Source of the DNA: Tenacibaculum aquimarinum
GTDB taxonomy: Bacteria > Bacteroidota > Bacteroidia > Flavobacteriales > Flavobacteriaceae
Reading direction: 5' to 3'
DNA length: 64,000 nucleotides
Assembly (NCBI RefSeq): GCF_022478115.1
Contig: NZ_JAKGSC010000001.1
Span: 248,001-312,000 of the forward strand
Positions 45,301 through 52,923 of the stretch are shown here, piece by piece. The stretch's first letter is position 1; the number at the start of each line of letters is the position of its first letter. The translations under genes were made by a program, and so were the position numbers. The notes beneath the pieces are model-generated. The model ran no database searches. It was not told the DNA's origin and was given only the letters and a program-made list of their open reading frames with translations.

Positions 45301-46026
45301 AAGCAATTAACAGCTGGTACATCTTTACATTGGAAAGGAGATTTAGGTGCAAAAATTAAAATTGGTGCTAATTACCAAAATTATAAAGTAGAAAATACTC
45401 CTGATAGATTTATTAACACACAATTCAATGCAAGTAACCCTATTTTTAGCAATCAAAACTTTCTAAATACAGAAGCAAGTTACGAGTTTGAAAACACAGA
45501 CAATCCTGCTTTTACAACAAACGGGATGAAAACCGAACTAAAGGTTGGTTACACAGCAAACTTGCAAAACTCTAATAGTTTTAGTTATTTAATTCCTTCT
45601 ATTTCGTTCAATCAAAAACTTTCAGATAGCGGAAAATTGGTTTTTGCAACTAAACTACATTCTCACTTTACATTTGGAAGCGGTTATGAATTTTATCAAG
45701 CTGCAAGTATTGGAGGAAACAAATATGGTTTAAGAGGATATAGAAATCAACGTTTTACAGGTAAGAATTCTTTTTATCATACATCCGATATTCGTTTACT
45801 TTTAAGTACAATTAAAACGAGTTTAGTTCCTTTGAATGTTGGAATTTATGGAGGTTTCGATTATGGTAAAGTTTGGGGAACACCTACTTTACCTTCAACA
45901 AGTTTTAATACTTCTTATGGAGCTGGGGTTTTCTTTAATGCTGCAAACATGTTAGGCGCAAATATAGCTGCCTTTAAGAGTGAAGATGGAATGCGACTTG
46001 CAGTTGGCTTAGGGTTTAAATTTTAA
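42349..46026 (+). CDS. phosphoesterase / kinase-like / Omp85-type barrel surface protein
   Basis: A 1225-residue lipoprotein (lipobox VTNC, Cys19). Residues 45-340 are a calcineurin-like phosphoesterase with GDAG, GDNVYE, GNHD (125-128), MHHPMF and GHDH (292-295). Residues about 430-720 resemble a HipA/Fam20-type kinase fold, with GDFDRHEDQW (597-606) and PRDRDQAF (D625, D627). Residues about 750-830 have calcium-repeat-like GLDDDDTF and GGQNNDNY. About 880-1225 form a barrel with the Omp85-like GGNKYGLRGYRNQRF. It likely sits in the outer membrane; the phosphoesterase substrate is unknown. Confidence 0.85.
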   Translation: MKLTRTFLYVILFTFVTNCATYKAQYSQNKLNKVNANNKEIAHSFYLIGDAGNSTLTENSPALNYLKRKTENTSENATLLFLGDNVYETGIPNKNNENYALAKRRIEAQTDVAKDFKGRSIFIPGNHDWYNGLDGLKREEKLVEEALGKKSFLPQNGCPLEKVNISKDIVLIIVDTHWYLTNWDNHPTINDNCEIKTRTKFFDEFEGLIKKSRGKTTIIAMHHPMFTNGSHGGKYSFASHMKPTPVLGTLKNLIRKSSGITNTDIQNKKYNALKKHLVTISQENDKTIFVSGHDHNLQYIVQDNLPQIISGSGSKTMATKLSGGAKFTYAAQGFAKLDVYKDGSSSVSFHTVKDDKIVYQTEVLPPNEKKIFNTFPKNKITEKKASIYTKEEVTKNGLYRYFWGERYRKYFGTEVSAPTVDLDTLFGGLKPVRKGGGHQSKSLRLRDKKGREYVMRALRKNAVQYLQAVAFKDQYIEGQFDNTKTEGLLMDVFTGSHPYAPFTIGKLSDAIGVYHTNPVLYYIPKQNSLGHFNSEFGDELYMIEERAASGHGDKASFGFANEVISTDDLLKNLTKSENHVLDENSYIKARLFDMLIGDFDRHEDQWRWAVFKEGKQTVYRPIPRDRDQAFSIMGDGALLGFATNNVPTLRGMRAYSEELKSPKWFNLSPNALDMSIIKSDKQHWDAQVKLITSKITDEIIDDAFSLFPDEVKDETISEIKRKLQGRRSNLQKISDSYYNYLNTYQVIKGTNKDDWFDVERLPNGKTKVTGYRIKKGEKSTVFHQRTYSASETKEIWIYGLDDDDTFIVKGEAKDLIKVRIIGGQNNDNYTIENGKKVKIYDQKSKKNTFTNNNGSIKLTDDYETNVYNYKKLPNSLNVLNPSIWFNPDDGIKLGLTNILTINKFERNPFTSQHILSGAFYFATNGFELDYSSEFANVIGKWNLGIEAHFTSPNFAINYFGLGNSSLNPEADKEESNLDFNRVKIKQLTAGTSLHWKGDLGAKIKIGANYQNYKVENTPDRFINTQFNASNPIFSNQNFLNTEASYEFENTDNPAFTTNGMKTELKVGYTANLQNSNSFSYLIPSISFNQKLSDSGKLVFATKLHSHFTFGSGYEFYQAASIGGNKYGLRGYRNQRFTGKNSFYHTSDIRLLLSTIKTSLVPLNVGIYGGFDYGKVWGTPTLPSTSFNTSYGAGVFFNAANMLGANIAAFKSEDGMRLAVGLGFKF

Positions 46027-46028
46027 AT

Positions 46029-46409
46029 ATGACACAAGAAACTATAATAGCTATCGGTGCTATCTTTGGATTGTTAGCAGTAATATTCGGTGCTTTTGGA
46101 GCACATGCTTTAAAGAAAATTTTAAACGAAGACCAACTAAAATCATTTGAAACAGGTGTAAAATACCAAATGTATCATGCCATTGTTTTACTAATTTTAG
46201 GTTTTCAATTAAACCCTAATATTAGCTTAGATAAGTACATTATTTATGCATTTATATTAGGAATAGTACTGTTTTCTTTTTCAATTTACGGTTTGGTCAT
46301 TTCATCAGCCAAGAATAAGAAACTAAAATTCCTAGGACCAATTACTCCTCTTGGAGGCTTGTTTTTAGTTTGTGGTTGGGCACTTTTAATCTATAAATTT
46401 ATAGTGTAG
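46029..46409 (+). CDS. DUF423 membrane protein
   Basis: A 126-residue inner membrane protein with four helices. It contains the DUF423 hallmark AIFGLLAVIFGAFGAHALKK near the N-terminus, the segment KYQMYHAIVLLILG, and ends in GPITPLGGLFLVCGWALL. The family is widespread (YgdD-like) with no clear function. It begins 2 bases after the preceding surface-protein stop and converges on the lipoprotein gene with one base between stops. Confidence 0.92.
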   Translation: MTQETIIAIGAIFGLLAVIFGAFGAHALKKILNEDQLKSFETGVKYQMYHAIVLLILGFQLNPNISLDKYIIYAFILGIVLFSFSIYGLVISSAKNKKLKFLGPITPLGGLFLVCGWALLIYKFIV

Positions 46410-46410
46410 T

Positions 46411-47262
46411 TTAATTGAGTTTCAACTCATATAAAAAACCACCTGCTCCATGTGCTTTTTCATCAGAAATATATAAAGTATTTTCGTCTTTAAAAGTGAT
46501 GCTTTCTTTTTGAGAAGTATGTTCTAAAGGTAGTTTTTTAAAAGTTCCACTTAAAAAATCATCTCCTTTAAAATTGGTAAATAACAAGACCGATTTGGAT
46601 GTAAGTAACACTACTTTTTTTCCGTCGGGAGAAATAGCTGCAGAAGTTATCCAACAAGATATATCGTTGCAATCGTTTTTAAAAGTTGAAATAAACTCCG
46701 CTTTGTAATTTCCTTTTTCAGCTGGAATTTTATACAAACTTGTTTTTCCATAGTGATTTTTTACACGGCTTTTAGTAAAAATATATAAGCTATTATTCCA
46801 ATAAAATAATGATTCAGAATCAAAAAATCGATTTTTTTTCTTCGCAGGAAATTTAGTTTGTTCTGGGTAAGAAAACCGAATTCTTTCAATCTCTATTTCA
46901 CTTTTAGACATTAAATCTTGATGATTAACTTTTAAAATAGCTAAATTTTGTCTTTTACTATCGTTATTTCCAAAATCTCCTATATAAAGATTGCCTTCTT
47001 TATCTGAAGTTAAGTCTTCCCAATCGTGGTTTTTTGCTTGAATTTTAAGTTCATTATCAATTTTTCCACTATATGATAATCCATATAAATGTGGTTTATT
47101 TCCACTATCATTAAGCATCCAAATTAAATCTGAGTTTCGTGTAATTTCTGTTCCAGAAACTTCTTTTAATGTATTGGGTAAGTCTGTAACAACGGTAAGT
47201 TTACCATAGTCTTGACAACCTAATAATGTTAAAAGAGAAAAGAGAAGAATATATTTTTTCAT
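46411..47262 (-). CDS. SdiA-regulated-like beta-propeller lipoprotein
   Basis: A 283-residue lipoprotein with signal MKKYILLFSLLTLLGC (lipobox Cys16). Beta-propeller-type repeats follow (NLYIGDFGNND, SLFYWNNSLYIFTKS, WITSAAISPDGKKVVLLT, NTLYISDEKAHGAGGFLYEL). The layout resembles SdiA-regulated/TolB-like propellers with unknown ligand. The ATG at 47262 is used since it begins a proper lipoprotein signal; an ATG at 47280 would add six residues. It follows the TPM genes by 11 bases and may share their transcript. Confidence 0.8.
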   Translation of the reverse strand: MKKYILLFSLLTLLGCQDYGKLTVVTDLPNTLKEVSGTEITRNSDLIWMLNDSGNKPHLYGLSYSGKIDNELKIQAKNHDWEDLTSDKEGNLYIGDFGNNDSKRQNLAILKVNHQDLMSKSEIEIERIRFSYPEQTKFPAKKKNRFFDSESLFYWNNSLYIFTKSRVKNHYGKTSLYKIPAEKGNYKAEFISTFKNDCNDISCWITSAAISPDGKKVVLLTSKSVLLFTNFKGDDFLSGTFKKLPLEHTSQKESITFKDENTLYISDEKAHGAGGFLYELKLN

Positions 47263-47273
47263 GACTGATAAGT

Positions 47274-48095
47274 TTACCAACCGCCTGTAGCGCCACCTCC
47301 ACCAAAACTTCCACCTCCGAAACCGCCACCAAAGCCGCCGCCGAAACTTCCGCCACCAGATGAACCTCCAAATCCACCGAAACCACCCGAACTTCTGCCT
47401 GAGTTACTTAGAATAATTGTTTCTAGTATACCTCTTGTGTTTCCATCTCTTCTATAACTTCTTCTATTTCCGTTGCCATTTCCTTTATTTCCTCTTGAAA
47501 TTAAAATAAAAATGATAACAATAAAAATTATAAAAAGAACAAACGGTAAAATACTACCATCTGAATTTTGTTGTCGAGTTCCTTGATACTCGCCATTCAT
47601 TACTTTAAAAACAGAATCTGAACCTTTATCCAAACCTCTGTAATAACTTCCGTTTCTAAATTCTGGTAAAATAACACGTTCAATAATTTGACGCGAAGTG
47701 TAATCCGTCATTAAATGTTCAGTACCTTTTCCAGTAGCAATTGTAATTTTCCTGTCATCTTCTGCCAATAACATTAAAATACCATTGTCTTCATTTTCTT
47801 GACCAATCCCCCATTTTTCGCCCCAATTAGCAGCTAAGTAAGCAATATTTTCACCTTCAGTAGATTTAATAATTGCTACTACAATTTGAGTTGAAGTAGA
47901 ATCAGAATACTTAATCAACTTATTTTCTAATGATTTCTTTTCACTTGGAGAAAGTAAGTTTACATAATCATAAACACTTGTTTGATCTTTATTCTTTTGA
48001 GGTTTTTCAGGAATCTGAAAACCTTGCGCAATTAAGTTTTGAGCAAACAAAAGCCCAATTAAGAAAAGTAAATATGTAGCTTTTTTAAAACTCAT
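47274..48095 (-). CDS. TPM domain protein with Gly-rich tail (YgcG-like)
   Basis: A 273-residue protein: signal peptide (ATYLLFLIGLLFAQNLIAQ), a TPM domain (about 30-165; VYDYVNLLSPSEKK, STQIVVAIIKS, RKITIATGKGTEHLMT), and a membrane helix (about 190-210). The C-terminal tail is made mostly of Gly, Ser and Phe and ends GGGGATGGW. TPM proteins with such tails are often linked to LemA; their work may concern membrane-protein repair or turnover. The ATG at 48095 gives a normal signal peptide and lies one base after the previous stop. Confidence 0.88.
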   Translation of the reverse strand: MSFKKATYLLFLIGLLFAQNLIAQGFQIPEKPQKNKDQTSVYDYVNLLSPSEKKSLENKLIKYSDSTSTQIVVAIIKSTEGENIAYLAANWGEKWGIGQENEDNGILMLLAEDDRKITIATGKGTEHLMTDYTSRQIIERVILPEFRNGSYYRGLDKGSDSVFKVMNGEYQGTRQQNSDGSILPFVLFIIFIVIIFILISRGNKGNGNGNRRSYRRDGNTRGILETIILSNSGRSSGGFGGFGGSSGGGSFGGGFGGGFGGGSFGGGGATGGW

Positions 48096-48096
48096 T

Positions 48097-48534
48097 TTAG
48101 TTCTTAGAAATTTCATTAGACAATTCATCTTCATCTTTAATACTCCAAGGAAAATGGGTTTGCAACTCTTTACCAGCACTTAACACACCATCAACAATTC
48201 CTTGTTTAAAATTTCCATTTTTAAAATGATTTTGCATTGTGTTTTTGGTTGTTTCCCAAAAGTTTTTAGGCACAACAACATCAATACCTTTATCACCATA
48301 AACTACAAATTTATGATCATCTACAGCAACGTAAAATAACACTGCGTTTTCTTGTTGAGTATTGAACATTTTAAGCATATGAAATACTTCTAACGCCCTT
48401 TCGTAATGATCTTTATCGGTTTTTCTTTCGATATGCACACGGATTTCGCCAGAAGTATTTCTTTCTGCTTGTCTTATTGCAGAAACAATTTCCTGTTCTT
48501 CTTCTACAGATAGAAAATCTTCTACTTTAGACAT
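48097..48534 (-). CDS. TPM domain protein, cytoplasmic short form
   Basis: A 145-residue protein made of a single TPM domain (LSVEEEQEIVSAIRQAERNTSGEIRVHIERKT, then NAVLFYVAVDDHKFVVYGDKGID). It has no signal peptide or membrane segment. It lies between lemA (2 bases) and the longer TPM gene (1 base), so all three are one operon. It may be a soluble partner of the membrane-bound TPM protein. Confidence 0.88.
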   Translation of the reverse strand: MSKVEDFLSVEEEQEIVSAIRQAERNTSGEIRVHIERKTDKDHYERALEVFHMLKMFNTQQENAVLFYVAVDDHKFVVYGDKGIDVVVPKNFWETTKNTMQNHFKNGNFKQGIVDGVLSAGKELQTHFPWSIKDEDELSNEISKN

Positions 48535-48536
48535 TC

Positions 48537-49148
48537 TTATTTGTCTTTTTTACTAAAGTCAAAATCTACATCTGGTGCATTTTCAGAACCAGCATCAGCT
48601 TTATAACGAGTCATTTCATCGAAATTAAATAAACCTGCTAATAAAGAACCAGGAAACACTTTTATATGTTTATTGTATTTATTTACACCTTCATTAAAAC
48701 GGTCTCTTGCTACATTAATTCTGTTTTCCGTACCTTCTAACTGGCTTTGTAACTCCAAAAAATTAGCATTTGCTTTTAATTCTGGGTAACGTTCTACAGA
48801 AACTAATAATTTTGATAATGCCCCGCTCATACCTTGTTGTGCTTGTTGAAATTGAGCCATTTTTTCTGGCGTTAAATCTCCTGCATTAATATTTACTGAT
48901 GTAGCTTTAGCTCTAGCATTAATTACATCTGTTAATGTTTCTTTTTCAAAATCCGCAGCTCCTTGTACAGTTTTTACAAGATTTCCAATTAAATCATTTC
49001 TACGTTGATAAGAACTCTCTACATTAGACCATGTTGTTTTTGCATCTTCTTGTAAAACTACAGCGTCATTATTAAATCCTACTCCCCAATTATAAAGTGC
49101 GAAAGCAATAACTGCAAGAATTATTACGGGTACTAACCATTTTTTCAT
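48537..49148 (-). CDS. lemA: LemA family protein
   Basis: A 203-residue protein with one N-terminal membrane helix (WLVPVIILAVIAFALYNWGVG) and a helical bundle with the LemA pattern WSNVESSYQRRNDLIGNLVKTV, ending in VARDRFNEGVNKYNKHIKVFPGSLLA. LemA proteins occur with TPM domain proteins as here. Their biochemical role is not settled. It heads the lemA-TPM-TPM group. Confidence 0.94.
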   Translation of the reverse strand: MKKWLVPVIILAVIAFALYNWGVGFNNDAVVLQEDAKTTWSNVESSYQRRNDLIGNLVKTVQGAADFEKETLTDVINARAKATSVNINAGDLTPEKMAQFQQAQQGMSGALSKLLVSVERYPELKANANFLELQSQLEGTENRINVARDRFNEGVNKYNKHIKVFPGSLLAGLFNFDEMTRYKADAGSENAPDVDFDFSKKDK

Positions 49149-49214
49149 AATTTCTAATATTTAATTTTTGATTGATTTTTTGTATTTACAATATTACGTA
49201 ATAAAATTGAGTTT

Positions 49215-49967
49215 TTAAAGCGAAGTTCCGCCATCTAAAGTTATAGTTTGCCCTGTAATAAAGCGCGTGTTATCAGACGCTAACCAAACTACAGCATCTG
49301 CTATTTCATCAGCTTTACCATAACGTTTCATTGGGATTACACTTTTTAAAATGGCATCCATTTCTGGTTTTGCGTTTATCAATTGAGTTAATAATGCAGA
49401 CTCTGTATAACCAGGACACACTGCATTTACACGTATATTTTTGGTTGCATACTCCATTGCAGCAGACTTTGTCATACCAACAACAGCAAATTTACTTGCG
49501 CTGTAACTAATGTTATTGGGTGATGCTTTTAAACCTGCCAACGATGCAATATTTACAATATTACCATAACCTTGTTCTAAAAATTGTTGCAATGCAACCT
49601 TCATACAATAAAAAACTCCTGTTTGGTTAACTGCAATTACTCTACCCCAATCTTTTAAAGAAGATTCATGCGTTCTTAATAAATTAGGCCCAATTCCAGC
49701 ATTATTTACAATTACATCTAACTTTCCAAATTCTTTAACGGTTGAATGGATTAGGTTTTCTACTTCTTCAAATTTAGCAACATTACATTTATTTGCGATA
49801 GCTTTTCCTCCATTTGATTTAATTTCTTCGGAAGTTTTTTCAGCATTTTCTATATTAATGTCTGATACTACAACGGTTGCTCCATGTTTAGCAAAATGAA
49901 TTGCGGTTGCTTTTCCAATTCCTGATCCTGCACCAGTTACTATTACTATTTTATTTTCTACTTGCAT
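49215..49967 (-). CDS. short-chain dehydrogenase/reductase
   Basis: A 250-residue classical SDR with TGAGSGIG (cofactor loop), NNAG, the Ser/Tyr/Lys triad (NIASLAG, YSASK) and the C-terminal TGQTITLDGG. An Asp after the second strand (VVVSDIN) suggests NAD. It is the last gene of the acyl-CoA dehydrogenase run, after a 178-base gap that holds a dispersed repeat element, so it may or may not share the transcript. A hydroxyacyl oxidation step would fit. Confidence 0.93.
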   Translation of the reverse strand: MQVENKIVIVTGAGSGIGKATAIHFAKHGATVVVSDINIENAEKTSEEIKSNGGKAIANKCNVAKFEEVENLIHSTVKEFGKLDVIVNNAGIGPNLLRTHESSLKDWGRVIAVNQTGVFYCMKVALQQFLEQGYGNIVNIASLAGLKASPNNISYSASKFAVVGMTKSAAMEYATKNIRVNAVCPGYTESALLTQLINAKPEMDAILKSVIPMKRYGKADEIADAVVWLASDNTRFITGQTITLDGGTSL

Positions 49968-49982
49968 GTTGTTAAATTTTAT

Positions 49983-50119
49983 TTTGGGCGTTTCCTAAAA
50001 AGGTCGGGCTTTTCACTATATCTTTTACTTTGTTCTCGATACAAATTTTTTTCATTCTTCAAAAATTCACTCGAACTGACAGTAAAAGGATGTCGCTTCA
50101 ATCCCTAACGCAAATCCGT
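49983..50119 (+). repeat. dispersed GGGCGTTTCC-type intergenic element, copy 2
   Basis: It begins TTTTGGGCGTTTCC and continues AGGTCGGGCTTTTCACT. It has an imperfect inverted repeat (TCTTTTACT against AGTAAAAGGA, and TTCTCGA against TCGAA), and ends CAATCCCTAACGCAAATCCG. Copy 1 (29681-29780) shares the start, middle and end blocks on the other strand. It fills the gap between the SDR and the DUF1330-like gene. Confidence 0.6.
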
Positions 50120-50145
50120 CTTATTAAAATAAGAATGATGTAATT

Positions 50146-50529
50146 TTATAATTTACAAAATATTAATCTTGAATCTGATAATGCAGATGCTCTTAATTCT
50201 CTTGGATATTCCTTGAATTGCATCAGCTTAAAAAATTCATTTTTGTTAGCGTATTTTACAATGAGAACTTCATCCCATAATTTTTCTTCCGTAGGACCAA
50301 TTATTGTTGTTATTGGTTTTCCTTTAAAAATAATTTCTGCAGCTATCTTCTCGAAAAAAGGAAATGCAGCTTTCATGTAATCCTTATAAGTTTCTTTTCC
50401 AGTTTTTCCGGTGGATAATACTTCTTCTTTATAATTGAGATAATTCATCATAAAAACTGGTGAATTTTCATCAAAAGTTGATAAAACTGCTAAACCTTCT
50501 TTGTTTATTTCTTGATGATTTTCACTCAT
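50146..50529 (-). CDS. small DUF1330-like protein of the acyl-CoA operon
   Basis: A 127-residue protein with a ferredoxin-like alpha/beta layout resembling DUF1330/Dabb-type domains. It has PVFMMNYLNYKEE, then FPFFEKIAAEIIFKGKP, WDEVLIVKYANKNEFFKLM and ending RASALSDSRLIFC. It lies 2 bases after the APH-type kinase gene on the same strand. By position it could be a small partner of that kinase, or an unrelated monooxygenase-like dimer; I cannot decide. Confidence 0.75.
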   Translation of the reverse strand: MSENHQEINKEGLAVLSTFDENSPVFMMNYLNYKEEVLSTGKTGKETYKDYMKAAFPFFEKIAAEIIFKGKPITTIIGPTEEKLWDEVLIVKYANKNEFFKLMQFKEYPRELRASALSDSRLIFCKL

Positions 50530-50531
50530 TT

Positions 50532-51590
50532 TTAATCAATTTTGTTAGTTTTTATCGATTTTAATGCTAATTTACAGCATAATTCGGCTGCTTTATTCAA
50601 ATTAGCAAAACGAGGGTCTGTTGTCCATCCTTTTGAATATCGATAATAAATTTGTTGTGCAATCACTGCTATTTTAAACAATCCGAATACATAATAGAAT
50701 ACCAAATTATCTACATTTCTTCCTGATTTTTCAGCATACATTTGGGCAATTTCGCTTCTTATTGGATTTCCTTCAAAAATTGTTGGAGACGGAATTCCTT
50801 GTTTTACAAAATCGTTATCTGTTGCAATTGTCCAATAACCGAGAGAAGTTCCTAAATCCATTAAAGGATCGCCTAAAGTTGCCATTTCCCAATCTAAAAC
50901 GGCAGAAACTTCTTGCCAAGTTTCATCTTTAAAAACAACATTATCGTACTTATAATCATTGTGTATTAAGCAATGTTCATATGTTGTAGGCTGATTCTCT
51001 TGCATCCAATTCATCACCATTTCTGCTTCAGGATATTCGTCTGTTTTAGCTTTTAAATATTGCTTTCCCCAATTAGAAACTTGCCTTTCTACATAACCTT
51101 CTGGTTTTCCTAAATCTTCTAAACCAACCGCTTTATAATCTACATTGTGTAACTCAACTAACGTGTCTAACCAAGAATTTGCAATGGTTTTATATTCCGC
51201 TTGCGTAATATTTCTTTGTTTTGCTTCTTTATAATTTAAAATGATGCCTTCTACTTTTTCCATGATATAAAAATCACTTCCTAAAATAGTTTCATCATCA
51301 CAAAAAGCAAACATTTTTGGTACTTTAGAAAATGCTTTACTTACACCACTTTGCACTTTAAACTCACGACTCATATCATGACCGCGTTTTATAGCGCCTT
51401 TTGGTGGTTTTCTTAAAACAAATTCTTTGTTTTCTATTTTTAATAAATAAGTTAAATTAGAAAAACCGTGTGTAAATTGCTCTACAAACAAATCGCTTTC
51501 AACCGAATTAATTAATTCATTTTCTTGAAGATATTTCTTCAACAGAACTTCATTTAACTCCTCGCCTTTTCTTACTTTTTGATTGCTCAT
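50532..51590 (-). CDS. APH-type phosphotransferase (ACAD10/ACAD11 kinase-like)
   Basis: A 352-residue aminoglycoside-phosphotransferase-fold kinase. It has the ATP region FTHGFSNLTYLLKI with Lys in FVLRKPPKG, the Brenner motif LIHNDYKYDNVVF (about residue 208) and the DFG-like VLDWEMATLGDP. This subgroup, seen fused to acyl-CoA dehydrogenase in animal ACAD10/ACAD11 and separate in bacteria, phosphorylates 4-hydroxyacyl-CoA. Its start overlaps the stop of an acyl-CoA dehydrogenase gene by one base, supporting the same role here rather than drug resistance. Confidence 0.9.
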   Translation of the reverse strand: MSNQKVRKGEELNEVLLKKYLQENELINSVESDLFVEQFTHGFSNLTYLLKIENKEFVLRKPPKGAIKRGHDMSREFKVQSGVSKAFSKVPKMFAFCDDETILGSDFYIMEKVEGIILNYKEAKQRNITQAEYKTIANSWLDTLVELHNVDYKAVGLEDLGKPEGYVERQVSNWGKQYLKAKTDEYPEAEMVMNWMQENQPTTYEHCLIHNDYKYDNVVFKDETWQEVSAVLDWEMATLGDPLMDLGTSLGYWTIATDNDFVKQGIPSPTIFEGNPIRSEIAQMYAEKSGRNVDNLVFYYVFGLFKIAVIAQQIYYRYSKGWTTDPRFANLNKAAELCCKLALKSIKTNKID

Positions 51591-52807
51591 TATTGATTTC
51601 CGTATTTCTTAATACAACTTTTACCTAATTGATACATGTGTACTTCATCTGGTCCATCTGCCAAACGCAACATTCTTGCAATGGCAAAATAATGTGGTAA
51701 ATACGTATCTGGACCAACACCCTTTCCCCCTAAAATTTGCATTGCTCTGTCAATTACCTTTAAAGCCATATTTGGTGCAACAACTTTTATCATTGCTATA
51801 ATATCTTTTGCTTCTTTATTGCCTGCTTTGTCCATTTTATCTGCTGCAGAAAGTGTAAGCAAACGCGCTTGTTCAATTTCACATGCTGATTTTGCAATTT
51901 CATGACGAATACTACTATAATCGTAAAACTTTTTACCAAAAGTTTCTCTTTCTAACGTTCTTTTAGACATAGTTTCTAACGCATATTGCGTCATGCCAAC
52001 CAAACGCATACAATGATGAATTCTTCCAGGACCTAAACGACCTTGTGCAATTTCAAAACCTCTGCCTTCACCCAAAATTAAATTCTCTTTTGGTACGCGA
52101 ACATTATTTAAAATAATCTCTGCATGACCTTCTGGAGAATCGTAATATCCTAAAACCGAAAGCGGACGAACAATCTCTAATCCTTCAGTATTCATAGGAA
52201 CCAAAACCATACTTTGCTGTTGATGTCTGTGTGCATTTGTGTCTGTTTTACCCATAACAATAGCAACTTTACAATGCGGATCCATAGCGCCAGAAGACCA
52301 CCATTTTCTTCCATTAATTACATATTCATCACCATCTAAAACAATAGAAGTTTCAATATTTGTAGCGTCTGAAGAAGCAACTTGTGGTTCAGTCATTAAA
52401 AAAGCAGAACGGATTTCTCCTTTCATTAAGGGTTCTAGCCATTGTTTTTTTTGTGCTTCATTTCCGTATTTTGCTAATACTTCCATGTTTCCTGTATCTG
52501 GAGCAGAACAATTAAAAATTTCTGAAACCCAGATTTTCTTTCCCATTATTTCTGCTAAAGGCGCATATTCTAAATTGGTTAAACCCGGACTTAAATCGCC
52601 ATAATTATTTGGTAAAAACAAATTCCACAAACCAGCTTCTTTTGCTTTTTGCTTTAGCATTTCTATTTTAGGAAAACGCTTCCACATATTATTTTTATCA
52701 GCTTGAAAAGCAATAAATTCTTCTTCTACAGGAACAATATGTTCTGTAATAAAAGCTTTTAGTTTTTGCTGTAACTCTTTTGATTTATTTGTGTATTCGA
52801 AGTTCAT
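51590..52807 (-). CDS. acyl-CoA dehydrogenase (ACAD10/ACAD11-type)
   Basis: A 405-residue flavoprotein with the three-part ACAD fold. It has [19 protein letters not shown], the beta-domain [14 protein letters not shown], and the C-terminal [33 protein letters not shown]. The ending ADGPDEVH is that of the long-chain and ACAD10/11-like class. It overlaps the APH-type kinase gene by one base (TAATG). In this class the dehydrogenase fold can complete conversion of a phosphorylated 4-hydroxyacyl-CoA to an enoyl-CoA; plain oxidation is the alternative. Confidence 0.92.
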   Translation of the reverse strand: MNFEYTNKSKELQQKLKAFITEHIVPVEEEFIAFQADKNNMWKRFPKIEMLKQKAKEAGLWNLFLPNNYGDLSPGLTNLEYAPLAEIMGKKIWVSEIFNCSAPDTGNMEVLAKYGNEAQKKQWLEPLMKGEIRSAFLMTEPQVASSDATNIETSIVLDGDEYVINGRKWWSSGAMDPHCKVAIVMGKTDTNAHRHQQQSMVLVPMNTEGLEIVRPLSVLGYYDSPEGHAEIILNNVRVPKENLILGEGRGFEIAQGRLGPGRIHHCMRLVGMTQYALETMSKRTLERETFGKKFYDYSSIRHEIAKSACEIEQARLLTLSAADKMDKAGNKEAKDIIAMIKVVAPNMALKVIDRAMQILGGKGVGPDTYLPHYFAIARMLRLADGPDEVHMYQLGKSCIKKYGNQ

Positions 52808-52848
52808 TTTAATGTGTTAAAAAGTTTGAAAGTAGAAAGGTTAAAGGT

Positions 52849-52905
52849 TTTTTCATGAGGTTTCTCAATCGCCTAAAAAGGCTCATTTCGAAATGACATT
52901 CGTAA
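52849..52905 (-). repeat. dispersed GTCATTTCG-type element
   Basis: In minus orientation it reads AATGTCATTTCGAAATGAGC, then CTTTTTAGGCGATTGAG and AAACCTCATGAAAAAA. It contains a perfect 14-bp palindrome TCATTTCGAAATGA (52883-52896) and a short GCCT/AGGC hairpin. It lies in the 116-base gap between the SDR and acyl-CoA dehydrogenase genes. It resembles the GTCATTTCGA...GAGAAATCTCAT elements common in flavobacterial genomes (from memory). Confidence 0.5.
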
Positions 52906-52923
52906 TTCTTAATTTGTAATTAA

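Noticed and set aside
47277..47400. Repeated GGTGGCGGT-like DNA, possible tandem repeat array
   Set aside because: It encodes the Gly-rich tail typical of YgcG-type TPM proteins; the repetition is protein low complexity, not a DNA repeat or CRISPR.
50532..51590. Aminoglycoside resistance kinase
   Set aside because: The APH fold is present, but the one-base overlap with an acyl-CoA dehydrogenase and the long form of the protein point to ACAD10/11-like metabolism instead.
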